Positions 1 to 11,998 are shown, numbered from the stretch's first letter. The stretch: 64,000 nucleotides of DNA from Rikenellaceae bacterium (GCA_015059945.1 SUZJ01000002.1:124001-188000), one strand, 5' to 3'. Notes: generated from the letters alone by a model not told the origin. Numbers and translations are program-made.

Positions 1-1573
1 GTCTGTTTTCGAGTGCTCCGAGTGCCCAATCGTAGGCAAAATTACGATAATTTACCATAATTTCATCAAAAGCGGCCTCCAAATCTTCGGCCGAGGCAAT
101 TTTGCCCTCGTCTACTCTCTCCAAAATGGCGTTCATCTGCGCCAGGGGCATAAACTGACCTGCGCAGTCAATCCACTCGCCCCTGCCATCAACTTTGGCC
201 GTACACCCCTGGGCCAGTGCGTGGGCTATGTATTTGTCGGCGGCCGAGCGGTAGAGCTCTGCCCCCTGCCAAGCCGACTTGCGCGTGAGCTTCATACGGC
301 CCCAGTTGATAATCTCGGGGCCATCTTCGGCTATCAAGTTGCCCAATATGTTGAGCGCTTTCAGAAAGCGACTGCCAACGTAGGGGTTGCACTCCTCGAA
401 GTTGATGTTGTCCCTCTTGCTACCCACGCGACGGTCGCGGTTGGCCCACTTGCCCAGGTCGCGCACTGTGCCATAGCTCATCAGGTTGCGCCCAGGCATC
501 AGATACGAGGCCCCCTCTTTGTCTACAAGGTACGAGTAGGGGAAGTCGTCGGTGTCGGCGTGGTTGCGGTGGCGCCCCACGATGACCGTGAAGGCTCCGT
601 TGCGACAGGGCAACATTGTGTAGGCATCGCTGCCGAACTTAACACCCCTGAGGTGTATGCCCTGATGCACCGCACCTGTGCGGAAGAGGTGGTTGCTCTG
701 GTTGGTGCCACTGCCCGCGTTGAAGAACGAGAAGAGGCCCGCAATCAACAGCGACGACGAGTGGTGCGACACCGTAAAGGGGCCCGCAAAGATGCTGCAC
801 GCCTCGCAATTCTCCAGGTGCGAGTTGGCAAACATCAGCGAGTCGGTAGCCGTAAGGTTTTCGATTATAACGCTTTGGCCCACAAAGCAGCGGTGCAACA
901 GCGAGCTATTGTCGATGTGGCTGCCGTCGCAGGCAATGAAGTCGTAGAGTTTGGCATCGATGCCCACCACAGCGGGCGAGGTGGGGGTTGAGAGAATGGT
1001 GCCGTTTGAGAGAATAGAGGCACCCACAACCCTGGCCGACTGGCCTATGCGCACATTGCGCACAATCTTGCAGTCGCTCACCACTGCACCCTCGCCAATG
1101 GTGCCCATATCGGAGCGCACACTCTCGGCATAGCGCAGGGCTATGGCTTCGAGCGCCTCGACAGTCTGGGGCCTGTGGCGGTAGAGAGCGGTGACATAGG
1201 CGGCCTGGGCGGTCAGCTGGTCGTAAATGCTTATGCTGCGGCCACCGTTCTCGTTGATGGTAGCCACCTTTGTGCCGTTGCCAAAAGTAGAGGATGTGTT
1301 GGTTTCGAGCACGCCTACGTTGATAATCTGCGCCTCGTCGAGAATGTTGTAGTTGGCTATGTATGAGCCGATATCTTTGATTGTTACCCCGCGACCTATA
1401 TTCACACGACCTTTGAAGCGGCAACGACAGATGTTGTCGGCCGTAAAGTCGTCAGTAACCTGTATGAGCGACCAATCTTCGGCGCTACAACCGTTGGCTT
1501 CGAGAACATCGATTTCGGCCAGCGAGAGCGCTCTGAGGGTCTTTTTACCTTCTAACTGCATCAAGTGGTTCAT
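1..1573 (-). CDS. DUF4954 family protein (5' part; C-terminus runs off the window start)
   Basis: Open minus-strand frame from ATG at 1573 (MNHLMQLEGKKTLRALSLAEIDVLEANGCSAEDW...) to position 1 with no stop; absent from the ORF track because it is truncated. Hexapeptide-like repeat composition. Confidence 0.8.
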   Translation of the reverse strand, partial: MNHLMQLEGKKTLRALSLAEIDVLEANGCSAEDWSLIQVTDDFTADNICRCRFKGRVNIGRGVTIKDIGSYIANYNILDEAQIINVGVLETNTSSTFGNGTKVATINENGGRSISIYDQLTAQAAYVTALYRHRPQTVEALEAIALRYAESVRSDMGTIGEGAVVSDCKIVRNVRIGQSARVVGASILSNGTILSTPTSPAVVGIDAKLYDFIACDGSHIDNSSLLHRCFVGQSVIIENLTATDSLMFANSHLENCEACSIFAGPFTVSHHSSSLLIAGLFSFFNAGSGTNQSNHLFRTGAVHQGIHLRGVKFGSDAYTMLPCRNGAFTVIVGRHRNHADTDDFPYSYLVDKEGASYLMPGRNLMSYGTVRDLGKWANRDRRVGSKRDNINFEECNPYVGSRFLKALNILGNLIAEDGPEIINWGRMKLTRKSAWQGAELYRSAADKYIAHALAQGCTAKVDGRGEWIDCAGQFMPLAQMNAILERVDEGKIASAEDLEAAFDEIMVNYRNFAYDWALGALENR

Positions 1574-1666
1574 TTAGTAACCCACAAATGTAGCAAAAAT
1601 TTGGCAAAAGATGCCATTTTTGGTAGTTATTTTACATAGGTGGGCCATATTTCCGAAAAGATTTAA

Positions 1667-1674
1667 TACATTTG
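1667..1674 (+). promoter_or_regulatory. Putative Bacteroidota -7 element TACATTTG upstream of asnS
   Basis: Matches TAnnTTTG, 33 nt before ATG; no convincing -33 TTTG. Confidence 0.45.
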
Positions 1675-1706
1675 CACAAATTCTAAAAGTAAGAACGAAT
1701 AAGACT

Positions 1707-3092
<1,386 letters not shown>

Positions 3093-3133
3093 TAGAGTAG
3101 GGCTGCGGAATATAATCAACTTATATGACTTGG

Positions 3134-3160
3134 AGTTGGGCAGGCGTTGTCTGCCCAACT
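3134..3160 (+). terminator. Hairpin after asnS
   Basis: AGTTGGGCAG-gcgttgt-CTGCCCAACT; only a short T tail. Confidence 0.55.
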
Positions 3161-3258
3161 TTGAGTTACTAAAAACTACCCCATAACTAATTATATGATG
3201 AAGAAACTACACAATGAATGTGGTTTTTTATTCGTTTAACATCATTAAATAAGTAGTT

Positions 3259-4686
3259 ATGAGTTCATCATTCAGTCAAAGACAAGTCCTCAAGCTTCAA
3301 CAGAAGCTCTCGCCACAGCAAATCCAGATGATTAAGCTGTTGGAGCTCCCTTCGCTCCAACTCGAACAGCGTATCAAGCAGGAGATAGAGGAAAACCCCG
3401 TGCTCGAAGAGGAGCGCCACGATGAGAGCGGCGAGGAGCAGGAGCCCAAAGAGATTTCGGTCGATGAGTACCTCAAAGAGGACGACACGCCTTACTATAA
3501 ACTCCGCGCCAACAACTACTCCAAAGACGACAAACAGCCCACCGTAACTATGTCGGGCGGCCAGTCATTACAGGAGTTTTTGGAGGAGCAACTGGGCTAT
3601 AAGGAGCTGTCGAACAGAGATTTGGCTGTGGCCAAGTACCTTATTGGCAGCCTCGACGACGACGGCTACCTAAGGCGCGACCTGCTGTCGGTGTCCGATG
3701 ATATTGCTTTCAGTGTGGGGCTCGATATAAGCGTGGCCGAGTTGGAGCGTGTGCTGGCTGTTATACACCAGTTGGAGCCTGCGGGTGTGGGTGCTCGCGA
3801 CTTGCAGGAGTGCTTGGTGCTGCAACTCGATGCTCAGGCCCCTCTGAACGAGAGCCAGCAGCTCGCAAGGCGCATCCTGACCGGCTACTTCGACGACTTT
3901 GCCAAGAAACACTACGACCGCTTGCAGAGCCGCTTGGGGGTAGAGCGCGATGAGTTTGCCGAGGCTATCGAGGAGATTCGCCACCTGTCGCCCAAGCCTG
4001 GCAACCTCTATGGCGACGCGCCCGACGACGCGGCTCCCTACGTGGTGCCCGACTTTGTGCTCGACTACGACGATGGCGAGTTCGACCTGCGACTCAACTC
4101 CTATAACATTCCCGACTTGAAGGTCAATCGCCGCTATATGGATATGATTCGCCAGTCGATGTCAGGTGGCATTACGGGCGAGCAGGACCAAGAGGCCTTG
4201 AAGTTTGTGAAGAGCAAAATCGAGTCGGCCAAGTGGTTTATCTCGGCCATCAAGCAGAGGCACGATACCCTGCTGGGCACGATGACCGAGATTTTTGAGT
4301 ACCAGAGGGAGTACTTTGCCGATGGTGACCCCAAGAAGCTCAAACCAATGATTCTGCGCGACATAGCCGACCGCACGGGACTCGATGTATCGACCATCTC
4401 GAGGGTGGTGAACAGCAAGTATGTGCAGACTCACTTTGGCATAATTCCTTTGAAGAGCTTGTTTTCGGAGGCTATGCAGACCGACAGTGGCGAGGAGGTG
4501 TCGTCGCACCAGATTAAGCAGATACTATCGGACTGCATTGCGGGCGAGGATAAGCAACACCCCCTGACAGATGAGGCGCTGATGGATATACTGAACGACA
4601 AGGGCTTCCACATTGCGCGTCGAACGGTGGCCAAGTACCGCGAGATGCTCAAGATTCCCGTAGCGCGCCTGCGTAGGGAGATTTAA
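3259..4686 (+). CDS. rpoN: RNA polymerase sigma-54 factor
   Basis: QRQVLKLQQKLSPQQIQMIKLLELPSLQLEQRIKQEIEENPVLEE N-terminus and C-terminal RpoN box ARRTVAKYREMLKIPVARLRREI. Confidence 0.97.
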   Translation: MSSSFSQRQVLKLQQKLSPQQIQMIKLLELPSLQLEQRIKQEIEENPVLEEERHDESGEEQEPKEISVDEYLKEDDTPYYKLRANNYSKDDKQPTVTMSGGQSLQEFLEEQLGYKELSNRDLAVAKYLIGSLDDDGYLRRDLLSVSDDIAFSVGLDISVAELERVLAVIHQLEPAGVGARDLQECLVLQLDAQAPLNESQQLARRILTGYFDDFAKKHYDRLQSRLGVERDEFAEAIEEIRHLSPKPGNLYGDAPDDAAPYVVPDFVLDYDDGEFDLRLNSYNIPDLKVNRRYMDMIRQSMSGGITGEQDQEALKFVKSKIESAKWFISAIKQRHDTLLGTMTEIFEYQREYFADGDPKKLKPMILRDIADRTGLDVSTISRVVNSKYVQTHFGIIPLKSLFSEAMQTDSGEEVSSHQIKQILSDCIAGEDKQHPLTDEALMDILNDKGFHIARRTVAKYREMLKIPVARLRREI

Positions 4687-4691
4687 TCGCT

Positions 4692-5345
4692 ATGAATACC
4701 TACCAATCGACAACTCGAACTAAACCTACTGCGTGGCACCTCATATCGCTGCTCTTCCACCCACTGGCTATGCCTCTGTGGGCGGTGGTGTTGGTGGTGC
4801 TGTGTAATGCTACGTCGGTACGCTATGTTGCCGAGCTGAAACCCTTTGTGATTTGGTCGGTGGCGGGTATGACTCTGGCCACACCGCTCTTGTTTTGGAC
4901 GGTGCTGCGAGGTTTTGGCATTGTGGGGCAGGGGAGTAGAAGTGGCCCGCTGGGCGAGAATGTGCGCCGCCAGAGGGTGCTGATGCTTGTGGCTACGGAG
5001 CTCTGCCTTGTTGGGTGCGGAGCGGTCTTTGCCAAGTTTATGATGCTCTTTGTGGTGCGCAAGGTGCTCTATACGGCAGCCGTTGTTGCGCTGGTGCTGA
5101 TGATTATGGAGTACCTGTGGCCACTGAACTATCACCTTGTGGCTGTGGGTGCGCTGCTGGCGGTGGAGTGGGTACTGCTCTATGTGGGCAATGTGGCTCT
5201 GCTGTGGCCCTTTGTGGCGACCATTGTGGTGGCAGGAGTGCTGTGGAGCGCCCAACTGCATCTGTCAAAACTGCCGCCCAAGCAAATATGTTGGAGCCTG
5301 CCGTTGGGCTTGGCCGTAGGAATGGTTACGTTTATGCTGCTATAA
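4692..5345 (+). CDS. Hypothetical multi-pass membrane protein
   Basis: 217 aa, multiple hydrophobic segments, starts 5 nt after the rpoN stop. Confidence 0.8.
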   Translation: MNTYQSTTRTKPTAWHLISLLFHPLAMPLWAVVLVVLCNATSVRYVAELKPFVIWSVAGMTLATPLLFWTVLRGFGIVGQGSRSGPLGENVRRQRVLMLVATELCLVGCGAVFAKFMMLFVVRKVLYTAAVVALVLMIMEYLWPLNYHLVAVGALLAVEWVLLYVGNVALLWPFVATIVVAGVLWSAQLHLSKLPPKQICWSLPLGLAVGMVTFMLL

Positions 5346-5386
5346 ACGAAAAAAGGGTTGCACTCGTGCAACCCTTTTTTCGTTTC
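5346..5386 (+). terminator. Bidirectional intrinsic terminator between convergent genes
   Basis: aaacgaaaaaaGGGTTGCActcgTGCAACCCttttttcgttt. Confidence 0.9.
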
Positions 5387-5395
5387 TTAATCTTA

Positions 5396-6991
5396 TTACT
5401 TAACTCTCACCCAGTCGACATCCATCCAACCGCCATCGTTGGTTTTGCCGCTCGTTACGGCAAACAGGCCAAACTTGGCGCCAATCCACTTGCCCTCTTT
5501 GGCCTTGAATGGCTTACCTATGGGGCGGAATTTGCGCCCGTCGGTCGAGTAGGCAAAGCGGCACATTGCCCCCTCGCTAACCTCTATGCGCAGGTACAAC
5601 TGGTTGTCCTCGTTCCACAGCACCTGCTCAACCACCTCCTCGGCCTTGCCCTTGTCGGCGCCGTAGCAGACACTCTGCTGCAAGTAGGTGTTGGTGCCGT
5701 CGTAGTAGAATGCCAACGTGGCAATATCCCTGCCGTGAATGGTCACTCCTGCGCGGTCGCCCGCCACTCCGCCATAGAAGTCGCACTTGGCCGTAATGGT
5801 CTGGGCTGGGGCTGTGAGCTTTTGGGCCAGAATGTTTCTGGCCTCCCACAGCGAGGTGTAGGGCTGGCAGTAGAACCTGCGATAGCCCTCGGGCGAGTGC
5901 ATTGTCCAATCCCTCTGGGGGTTGCCAAACCACTGCCATTGCAACCCTATGACGGCCGAGTCGAACTCATCGCCCTCGGCAGGGGTAGTTATGGGCATAG
6001 GCTTGTTGGTGTGGGGCTTGCGGTAGGTCGTTACGGGCTCGCCAATGCCGTCGCCATTGGTGTCGATGCCCATTGTGCACCACCCATCGGCTGTCCACTC
6101 CATAGGTTGCAGATGTACCACTCGGCCATAGGCGTAGCGGTCCTCGAAGTGGATAAACCAGCTATCGCCCGCGGTGTCGGTTACCCATCCGCCCTGGTGA
6201 GGGCCGTGAATGTCGCTATCGCCTTGGTGTAGCACCTTGCGCCACTCGTATTGGCCCAACGGCTCGCGCGAGCGCATAACCAGCTGCCACCCCTCCTTAA
6301 CTCCACCTGCGGGGGCAAAGATGTAGTACCACTCGCCACGCTTGTAGAACTTGGGCCCCTCGATTGTGGGGTTGGCGGCGTGGCCGTCGTGTATGAGTAC
6401 CTCGGGGCCAATCAGTCGCTTACCATCGGCCGACATTTCGCTTGCCGAGAGTATGCTCTTGAATCCGGCCCTCGAACCTGCCCAACTGTGTACCAAGTAG
6501 GCCCTGCCGTCATCATCCCAGAGTGGGCAGGGGTCAATCATTCCCACTCCTGCCTCGACCAAGTGGGGCTCGCTCCAAGTGCCGCGCGGATTGTCGGTGC
6601 TGACCATATAGATGCCCACATCGGGGTCGCCCCAGTAGATGTAGTAGAGGCCGTTGTGATAGCGAATCGCGGGGGCCCACACACCGTTGCCGTGCTGCTC
6701 CTGAATGGCGTTGGGGCGATAGCTATCCACAGCACCCACCAACTGCCAGTTTACCAGGTCGGTAGAGTGGAGAATTTGGAGTGCGGGCAGACAGTCGAAC
6801 GACGACGAGGTCATCCAGTAGTCGTCGCCCACGCGGATAACATCGGGGTCGGAGTAGTCGGCGTGGAGTATGGGGTTGCGGTAGGTGCCGTCACCCTGAT
6901 CGGCCACCCACACTCGGCTTACGCCCTGTGCCGATAGGGTAGTGACAGCTGCCACCACCACTGCGGCAAATATGGTCGCTAATCGCTTCAT
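5396..6991 (-). CDS. Glycoside hydrolase family 43 (beta-xylosidase/arabinofuranosidase-like), secreted
   Basis: Signal peptide; YRNPILHADYSDPDVIRVGDDYWMTSSSFDCLPALQILHSTDLVNWQLVG...HGNGVWAPAIRYHNGLYYIYWGDPDVGIYMVST; C-terminal beta-sandwich region. Confidence 0.92.
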   Translation of the reverse strand: MKRLATIFAAVVVAAVTTLSAQGVSRVWVADQGDGTYRNPILHADYSDPDVIRVGDDYWMTSSSFDCLPALQILHSTDLVNWQLVGAVDSYRPNAIQEQHGNGVWAPAIRYHNGLYYIYWGDPDVGIYMVSTDNPRGTWSEPHLVEAGVGMIDPCPLWDDDGRAYLVHSWAGSRAGFKSILSASEMSADGKRLIGPEVLIHDGHAANPTIEGPKFYKRGEWYYIFAPAGGVKEGWQLVMRSREPLGQYEWRKVLHQGDSDIHGPHQGGWVTDTAGDSWFIHFEDRYAYGRVVHLQPMEWTADGWCTMGIDTNGDGIGEPVTTYRKPHTNKPMPITTPAEGDEFDSAVIGLQWQWFGNPQRDWTMHSPEGYRRFYCQPYTSLWEARNILAQKLTAPAQTITAKCDFYGGVAGDRAGVTIHGRDIATLAFYYDGTNTYLQQSVCYGADKGKAEEVVEQVLWNEDNQLYLRIEVSEGAMCRFAYSTDGRKFRPIGKPFKAKEGKWIGAKFGLFAVTSGKTNDGGWMDVDWVRVK

Positions 6992-7004
6992 AGTTCTTTT
7001 TTTT

Positions 7005-7045
7005 GTCTAACGTCTAACGTCGAGAGTCCTAAGTCGTTAAGGGCT
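7005..7045. repeat. Composite intergenic element: 7-mer array (GTCTAAC)2 + junction CCTAAGTCGTTAAGGGCT
   Basis: GTCTAACGTCTAACGTC-GAGAGT-CCTAAGTCGTTAAGGGCT; the same architecture occurs at 61600-61659 and 62727-62786. Confidence 0.75.
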
Positions 7046-7049
7046 GTAA

Positions 7050-7247
7050 TGATTTACACACGCCCCCGCCTTGCGGGCACCCCCTCTGCGCGAGGACGCG
7101 CAGACAATTTCGACCACCCCTCCGACTGCTTGGGCAGTCACCTCCCCTTTCGTAGGGGAGATTGAGGTGGGGCTTGGCGAGGTTGTACAATTCCTTTTAC
7201 AGACCTCTCCGCCCTTCGGGCACCCCCTCTAACTTAGAGGGGGATTT
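7050..7247. repeat. Dispersed two-hairpin GC-rich intergenic module, about three copies
   Basis: Three segments each read CCnCYCCG + small hairpin + CACC + C/T-rich hairpin (e.g. cctctccgcccttcgggcaccccctctaacttagagggggat). Related copies at 40691-40837. Confidence 0.6.
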
Positions 7248-7263
7248 TTTCAATTTTCAACTT

Positions 7264-8751
7264 TTACAGCGTAACACCGGTTTTGAATATCGCAACCTCT
7301 TTGAAGCCAATCTCTTCGTGTTTCAGCTTGGCGCCACTAGCTGTGTCGAGCACCTTGTCTACAAAGCGTGCCAACAGAGCCTCGGGCTCCTCGTCCTCCA
7401 CCAGAGTACCTGCATTGAAGTCGATCCAGCCGTTCTTGAACTCATAGAGCTTGGTATTGGTCGAAATCTTCATTGTGGGCACAAAGCTGCCAAAAGGAGT
7501 GCCTCGGCCGGTGGTGAAGAGCACCATCTGACAGCCACTCAGAGCCAGTGCCGACGATGCTACCAAGTCGTTACCGGGTGCTTGCAGCAGGTTGAGTCCC
7601 CTGCGCACTACGGGCTGGGTGTAGTCCAAAACGTCTACCACTGTGCCCGCTCCGCCCTTCTGAACACAGCCGAGCGACTTCTCTTCGAGGGTGGTGATGC
7701 CGCCCTTCTTGTTGCCCGGCGAGGGGTTCTCGTAGATGGGCTGGTTGTAGCTCTTGAAGTAGTCCTTGAAGTTGTTGATAAGCAGCACGGTGTTGTCAAA
7801 AATACCCTTGTTCTCGGCCCTATCCATCAGTATAGTCTCTGCACCAAACATCTCGGGCACCTCGGTCAGTATCGTTGTACCGCCCTGAGCAATGAGCCAG
7901 TCGGAGAAGAGGCCTACCAGAGGGTTGGCCGTAATGCCCGAAAAGCCGTCGCTGCCACCACATTTAAGACCAATTTTTAGCTTTGACAGGGGCTGTGGAG
8001 TGCGCTTGTCGCTACGGGTAATCTCTACCAGCTCGCGACAAACCTTTACACCCTCTTCAATCTCATCTTCGACCTCCTGAGCGATGATAAACCTCACCCT
8101 CTGGTCGTCCCAGGTGCCAATCTCTTGCTTGAACTCGGCCACCTGATTGTTCTCGCAACCCAGACCGAGCACCAATACGGCACCTGCGTTGGGGTGCTTG
8201 ACCATTGCTGCCAGAGCCTTGCGGGTGTTGGCGTGGTCGCCACCCAGCTGCGAGCATCCGTAGGGGTGGGTGTATACCCTCACATCGTCCAAGTGAGAGC
8301 AGTCCTCCTCGGCCCTGATGCGCTTGGCAATAGCCTCGGCCTGACCATTCACGCAACCTACAGTGGGGATAATCCACAACTCGTTGCGTATGCCCATATC
8401 TCCATTCTTGCGCTCGTAGCCCATCACCTTGCGCTCGTCGGCAGGGTAGGCTTTGGGGGCAATCTTGGGGGCGTAGGTGTACTCCAAGTTGTCGTGCAGG
8501 TTGGTCTTGATGTTGTGGCTGTGAATCCACGCTCCCTCGGCAATAGGCTCGGTGGCGTGGCCAATGGGGTAGCCATACTTAATCACGTTGTCGCCCTGGG
8601 CAATAGGGTGGAGAGCCACCTTGTGCCCTTTGGCAATATCCTCTACGAGGGTTACGGTGCGACCACCCACCTCGATAGCCGTACCTTTGGGCAGGTCTAC
8701 CAGCGCGATGGCCACATCGTCGGCCTCGTTAATCCTCAAATATGTTTTCAT
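7264..8751 (-). CDS. uxaA: Altronate dehydratase
   Basis: SAF-like N-terminus plus GYERKNGDMGIRNELWIIPTVGCVN...GLKCGGSDGFSGITANPLVG. Confidence 0.96.
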   Translation of the reverse strand: MKTYLRINEADDVAIALVDLPKGTAIEVGGRTVTLVEDIAKGHKVALHPIAQGDNVIKYGYPIGHATEPIAEGAWIHSHNIKTNLHDNLEYTYAPKIAPKAYPADERKVMGYERKNGDMGIRNELWIIPTVGCVNGQAEAIAKRIRAEEDCSHLDDVRVYTHPYGCSQLGGDHANTRKALAAMVKHPNAGAVLVLGLGCENNQVAEFKQEIGTWDDQRVRFIIAQEVEDEIEEGVKVCRELVEITRSDKRTPQPLSKLKIGLKCGGSDGFSGITANPLVGLFSDWLIAQGGTTILTEVPEMFGAETILMDRAENKGIFDNTVLLINNFKDYFKSYNQPIYENPSPGNKKGGITTLEEKSLGCVQKGGAGTVVDVLDYTQPVVRRGLNLLQAPGNDLVASSALALSGCQMVLFTTGRGTPFGSFVPTMKISTNTKLYEFKNGWIDFNAGTLVEDEEPEALLARFVDKVLDTASGAKLKHEEIGFKEVAIFKTGVTL

Positions 8752-8753
8752 AC

Positions 8754-10193
8754 CTAAATCATTTTTTTAAGAGCGGCAGCCATACCCTCGGCCAAGATAG
8801 CCTTAACATAGCCTGCGGCCTTCTCTACAAATGGAGCAACCTCGGTCAGGTCTACGGTCCAGATGTTGCGGTTCTCTACGATGGCCTTGATGGTTGCGTC
8901 GATGTCGTCGTTGTTCCACACCTTGCGGATAAACTCAACGTGCTCGGCGGTGTCATCGGGGCAGAAATCTACCTGACCGCTGTAAAGCACCATCAGTGCA
9001 GCAAAGGTGAACATCTCTTTCTCGGCCACCTTGCCAGCCTTGTTCCAGTTGTCCAGTACGGTGGGGAAGTTGCGAGTCTCCCACTTGCTGAGCGAGTTGA
9101 GCGAGATGGTCTTGAGCATGTGGCGGATGTAGGGGTTGTAGAAACGCTCCAAGATACCTGCGGCAAACTCTTTCAGCTCGGCCTGGTCCTCCTCAATCAT
9201 AGGGATAACCTCCTCCTCGACCATAGTGTTCACGAATTTCTCCAAGTCGGGGGTGTTGAATGCGTCCATAACGGTCTCGCAACCGAGCTGCAAACCGATG
9301 GGCACCATACCTGTATGCGAGCCGTTCAGAATACGTACCTTCTTGTCCCTGAACTGCTTGATGGTGGGCATAAAGATAACGTGCAGACCAGCCTTGTCGA
9401 GTGGCAGACGGCGCTGTACCTCCTGGTAGCCTGGGCCACCAATAGCCCACAGGTGGTAGAACTCGGCCTTCACAACCAGGTTGTCGTCAAAGCCCAACTC
9501 GGCCTTAATCTCGTCGATATTCTCGCGGGGGAAGCCGGGAACGATGCGGTCTACCAGAGTATCGCAGAAGTGGCAGTGATTCTCTACCCAAGCGATAAAG
9601 TCCTCACCCAGCTTGTTGTACTCGGCGTGACGCAATACATACTCCCTCAGGGTTGAGCCGTTGTTCTCAATCAGCTCGCAGCAGATGATGCAGAGGCCCT
9701 TGGTGGGGTCGCCGCCAAAGTGTTTGAAACGCTTGTAGAGCAGGGCGGTCATCTTTGCAGGGTAGCTCTTTGGGGGTAGAGCCCACAGGTCGTCGCCCTC
9801 TTCGTAGCGGATGCCAGCCTCGGTGGTGTTTGATACGGTAGCCTCCAGGTCGGACGAGAGGAAAATCTGCTCGTATGCGGCATAGTCCTCATAGGGGTTT
9901 ATGGCGCACTGAACGCTCTTTACAAGGCGAACATCCTTCACGGGCTTTTTGTCCTTTACGCCCTCCAAGTAGACGTGGTACAAGCAGTCTTGCTGCTCCA
10001 ACATACCGGCCATACCCTTGTCGATGGGCTGTACGATAGCCACACCGTGGTTCATAATGCCTGCCTCGTTGGCCTTGTCAATCTGCCAGTCTACGAATGC
10101 GCGCAGAAAGTTACCTTCGCCAAATTGCAGAATCTTAATGGGCAGGATAGGTTTTTCTACATTCTGTTTATTGAGTGATTTAAGAGTTGCCAT
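8754..10193 (-). CDS. uxaB: Tagaturonate reductase (altronate oxidoreductase)
   Basis: PIKILQFGEGNFLRAFVDWQIDKANE...RILNGSHTGMVPIGLQLG; 2 nt upstream of uxaA. Confidence 0.96.
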   Translation of the reverse strand: MATLKSLNKQNVEKPILPIKILQFGEGNFLRAFVDWQIDKANEAGIMNHGVAIVQPIDKGMAGMLEQQDCLYHVYLEGVKDKKPVKDVRLVKSVQCAINPYEDYAAYEQIFLSSDLEATVSNTTEAGIRYEEGDDLWALPPKSYPAKMTALLYKRFKHFGGDPTKGLCIICCELIENNGSTLREYVLRHAEYNKLGEDFIAWVENHCHFCDTLVDRIVPGFPRENIDEIKAELGFDDNLVVKAEFYHLWAIGGPGYQEVQRRLPLDKAGLHVIFMPTIKQFRDKKVRILNGSHTGMVPIGLQLGCETVMDAFNTPDLEKFVNTMVEEEVIPMIEEDQAELKEFAAGILERFYNPYIRHMLKTISLNSLSKWETRNFPTVLDNWNKAGKVAEKEMFTFAALMVLYSGQVDFCPDDTAEHVEFIRKVWNNDDIDATIKAIVENRNIWTVDLTEVAPFVEKAAGYVKAILAEGMAAALKKMI

Positions 10194-10401
10194 AGTCGTA
10201 TAAAATTTTAGTTAGTTTAATGTACTTAGCGGAAAATGCTTATTCTTCCCAGCTTATTTTAATAAGTTTTCACATTCCCCCTAAATCCCCCTTTGACAAA
10301 AGTGGACTTGGTCAAAGAGCCAGCTGGCTCTTTGAGGGGTGGTGCTGTCTAACGTAGGTTGGTTGGGGTTATAAAACTACTGTTAAACGTGTGCGTTATG
10401 A

Positions 10402-11811
10402 TTAGAACTTGAAGAAATTTTTGGCATTGTTGTAGCAGATGTCCTCTACCATCTTGCCGATGAACTCCAACTCGCTTGCGGGCAGCAGACCCTGCTCAAC
10501 GTCGTTACCGAGCAGGTTGCACAGCGTGCGGCGGAAGTACTCGTGGCGAGGATAGCTCAAGAAGCTGCGGCTGTCGGTGAGCATACCCACAAACCTGCTG
10601 AGCAGGCCCAACAGCGACAGAGCGTTCATCTGCTTCTCCATACCGTCTTTCTGATCGAGGAACCACCAGCCGCTACCAAACTGAATTTTGCCGGGGCCGT
10701 AGCGACCATCCTGGAAGTTGCCCAACATAGTGGCAATCATCTCGTTGTCGCGTGGGTTGAGGTTGTAGATGATGGTCTTGGTCAGCTTGTCGTTGCGGTC
10801 GAGCATATCGAAGAATTTAGACATATTCTTGGCCACCGTAAAGTCGCCAATCGAGTCGAAACCTGTGTCGGGGCCCAGCTGGGCGAACATACGGCTGTTG
10901 TTGTCGCGGATTGCGCCATAGTGGAACTGCTGTGTCCAACCGCTTGCGTGGTCCATCACAGCAAACTCGACCATCATTGCGGTCTTGTATTTCCTTATCT
11001 CCTCGGGGCTGAGTTGGGTGCCGCCATATACCTTCTGGAAGAGGGCCTCCACCTCGGCGTGGGTGTAGTCCTCGGCATAGAACTCCTCGATGCCGTGGTC
11101 CGACAGACGGCAGCCTACGCTCTCAAAGAAGTCGTGGCGTACTTGCAGGGCCTCAATCACGTCGTCAAACGACTTAATCTCTATACCGCTCACCTCGGCC
11201 AGACGGTCAATGTAGGCGCGGAAGTTGGCAGGGTTGTCAACAGCCATAGCCTTGTCGGGGCGCCAGGTGGGCAACACCTTTACGCCAAAGTTGTCGGCAG
11301 CGCATTTCTTGTGGTGCTCGAGCGAGTCGATAGGGTCGTCGGTGGTGCAAACGGTCTCTACGTTGTAGTGCAACATCAGTCCGCGTGCCGAGCGCTCGGG
11401 GGTCTGGAGCATTGCCGAGCAGTGGTCGTAAATCTCGCGTGCGGTCGAGGGGTTAAGCAACTTGTCTACGCCAAAGGCTGTTTTGAGCTCCAAGTGAGTC
11501 CAGTGGTAGAGGGGGTTGCGCATAGTGTAGGGCACGGTCTCGGCCCACTTCTCAAACTTCTCCCAGTCGGTTGTGTCCTTGCCTGTGCAGTAGCGCTCGT
11601 CTACGCCATTGGTGCGCATTGCACGCCACTTGTAGTGGTCGCCCTCGAGCCAAATTTTCGACAGGTTCTCAAAGACGTGGTCATTTGCCACATACTCGGG
11701 TATGAGGTGGCAGTGATAGTCGATGATAGGCATCTTTTTGGCGTGCTCGTGATAGAGCCTTTGAGCCGTTTCGGTCTGGAGAAGGAAGTTCTCGTCGTTA
11801 AATGCTTTCAT
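10402..11811 (-). CDS. uxaC: Glucuronate/galacturonate isomerase
   Basis: MKAFNDENFLLQTETAQRLYHEHAKKMPIIDYHCHLIPEYVA...GSGWWFLDQKDGMEKQM...SFLSYPRHEYFRRTLCNLLG. Confidence 0.97.
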   Translation of the reverse strand: MKAFNDENFLLQTETAQRLYHEHAKKMPIIDYHCHLIPEYVANDHVFENLSKIWLEGDHYKWRAMRTNGVDERYCTGKDTTDWEKFEKWAETVPYTMRNPLYHWTHLELKTAFGVDKLLNPSTAREIYDHCSAMLQTPERSARGLMLHYNVETVCTTDDPIDSLEHHKKCAADNFGVKVLPTWRPDKAMAVDNPANFRAYIDRLAEVSGIEIKSFDDVIEALQVRHDFFESVGCRLSDHGIEEFYAEDYTHAEVEALFQKVYGGTQLSPEEIRKYKTAMMVEFAVMDHASGWTQQFHYGAIRDNNSRMFAQLGPDTGFDSIGDFTVAKNMSKFFDMLDRNDKLTKTIIYNLNPRDNEMIATMLGNFQDGRYGPGKIQFGSGWWFLDQKDGMEKQMNALSLLGLLSRFVGMLTDSRSFLSYPRHEYFRRTLCNLLGNDVEQGLLPASELEFIGKMVEDICYNNAKNFFKF

Positions 11812-11965
11812 AAGGTTTTTGGTATTTTTGGTTATTGTTTAGTTTGTTCGGTTTTATGCATCGTAAAATTACAAAAAAACCTCGGGCCTACAATGTGAAA
11901 ATTTGCCACATTGGTACGATTTTTTGTCAAAACTCCATTTTCTGGCCCCATCGGCCTCTGCCACA

Positions 11966-11998
11966 CAAAAAGGGCTACCGAATTTCGGTAGCCCTTTC
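11966..11998 (-). terminator. Intrinsic terminator downstream of the 12035-20783 susC/D operon
   Basis: GGGCTACCGAA-at-TTCGGTAGCCC followed on the minus strand by a T-rich tract. Confidence 0.85.
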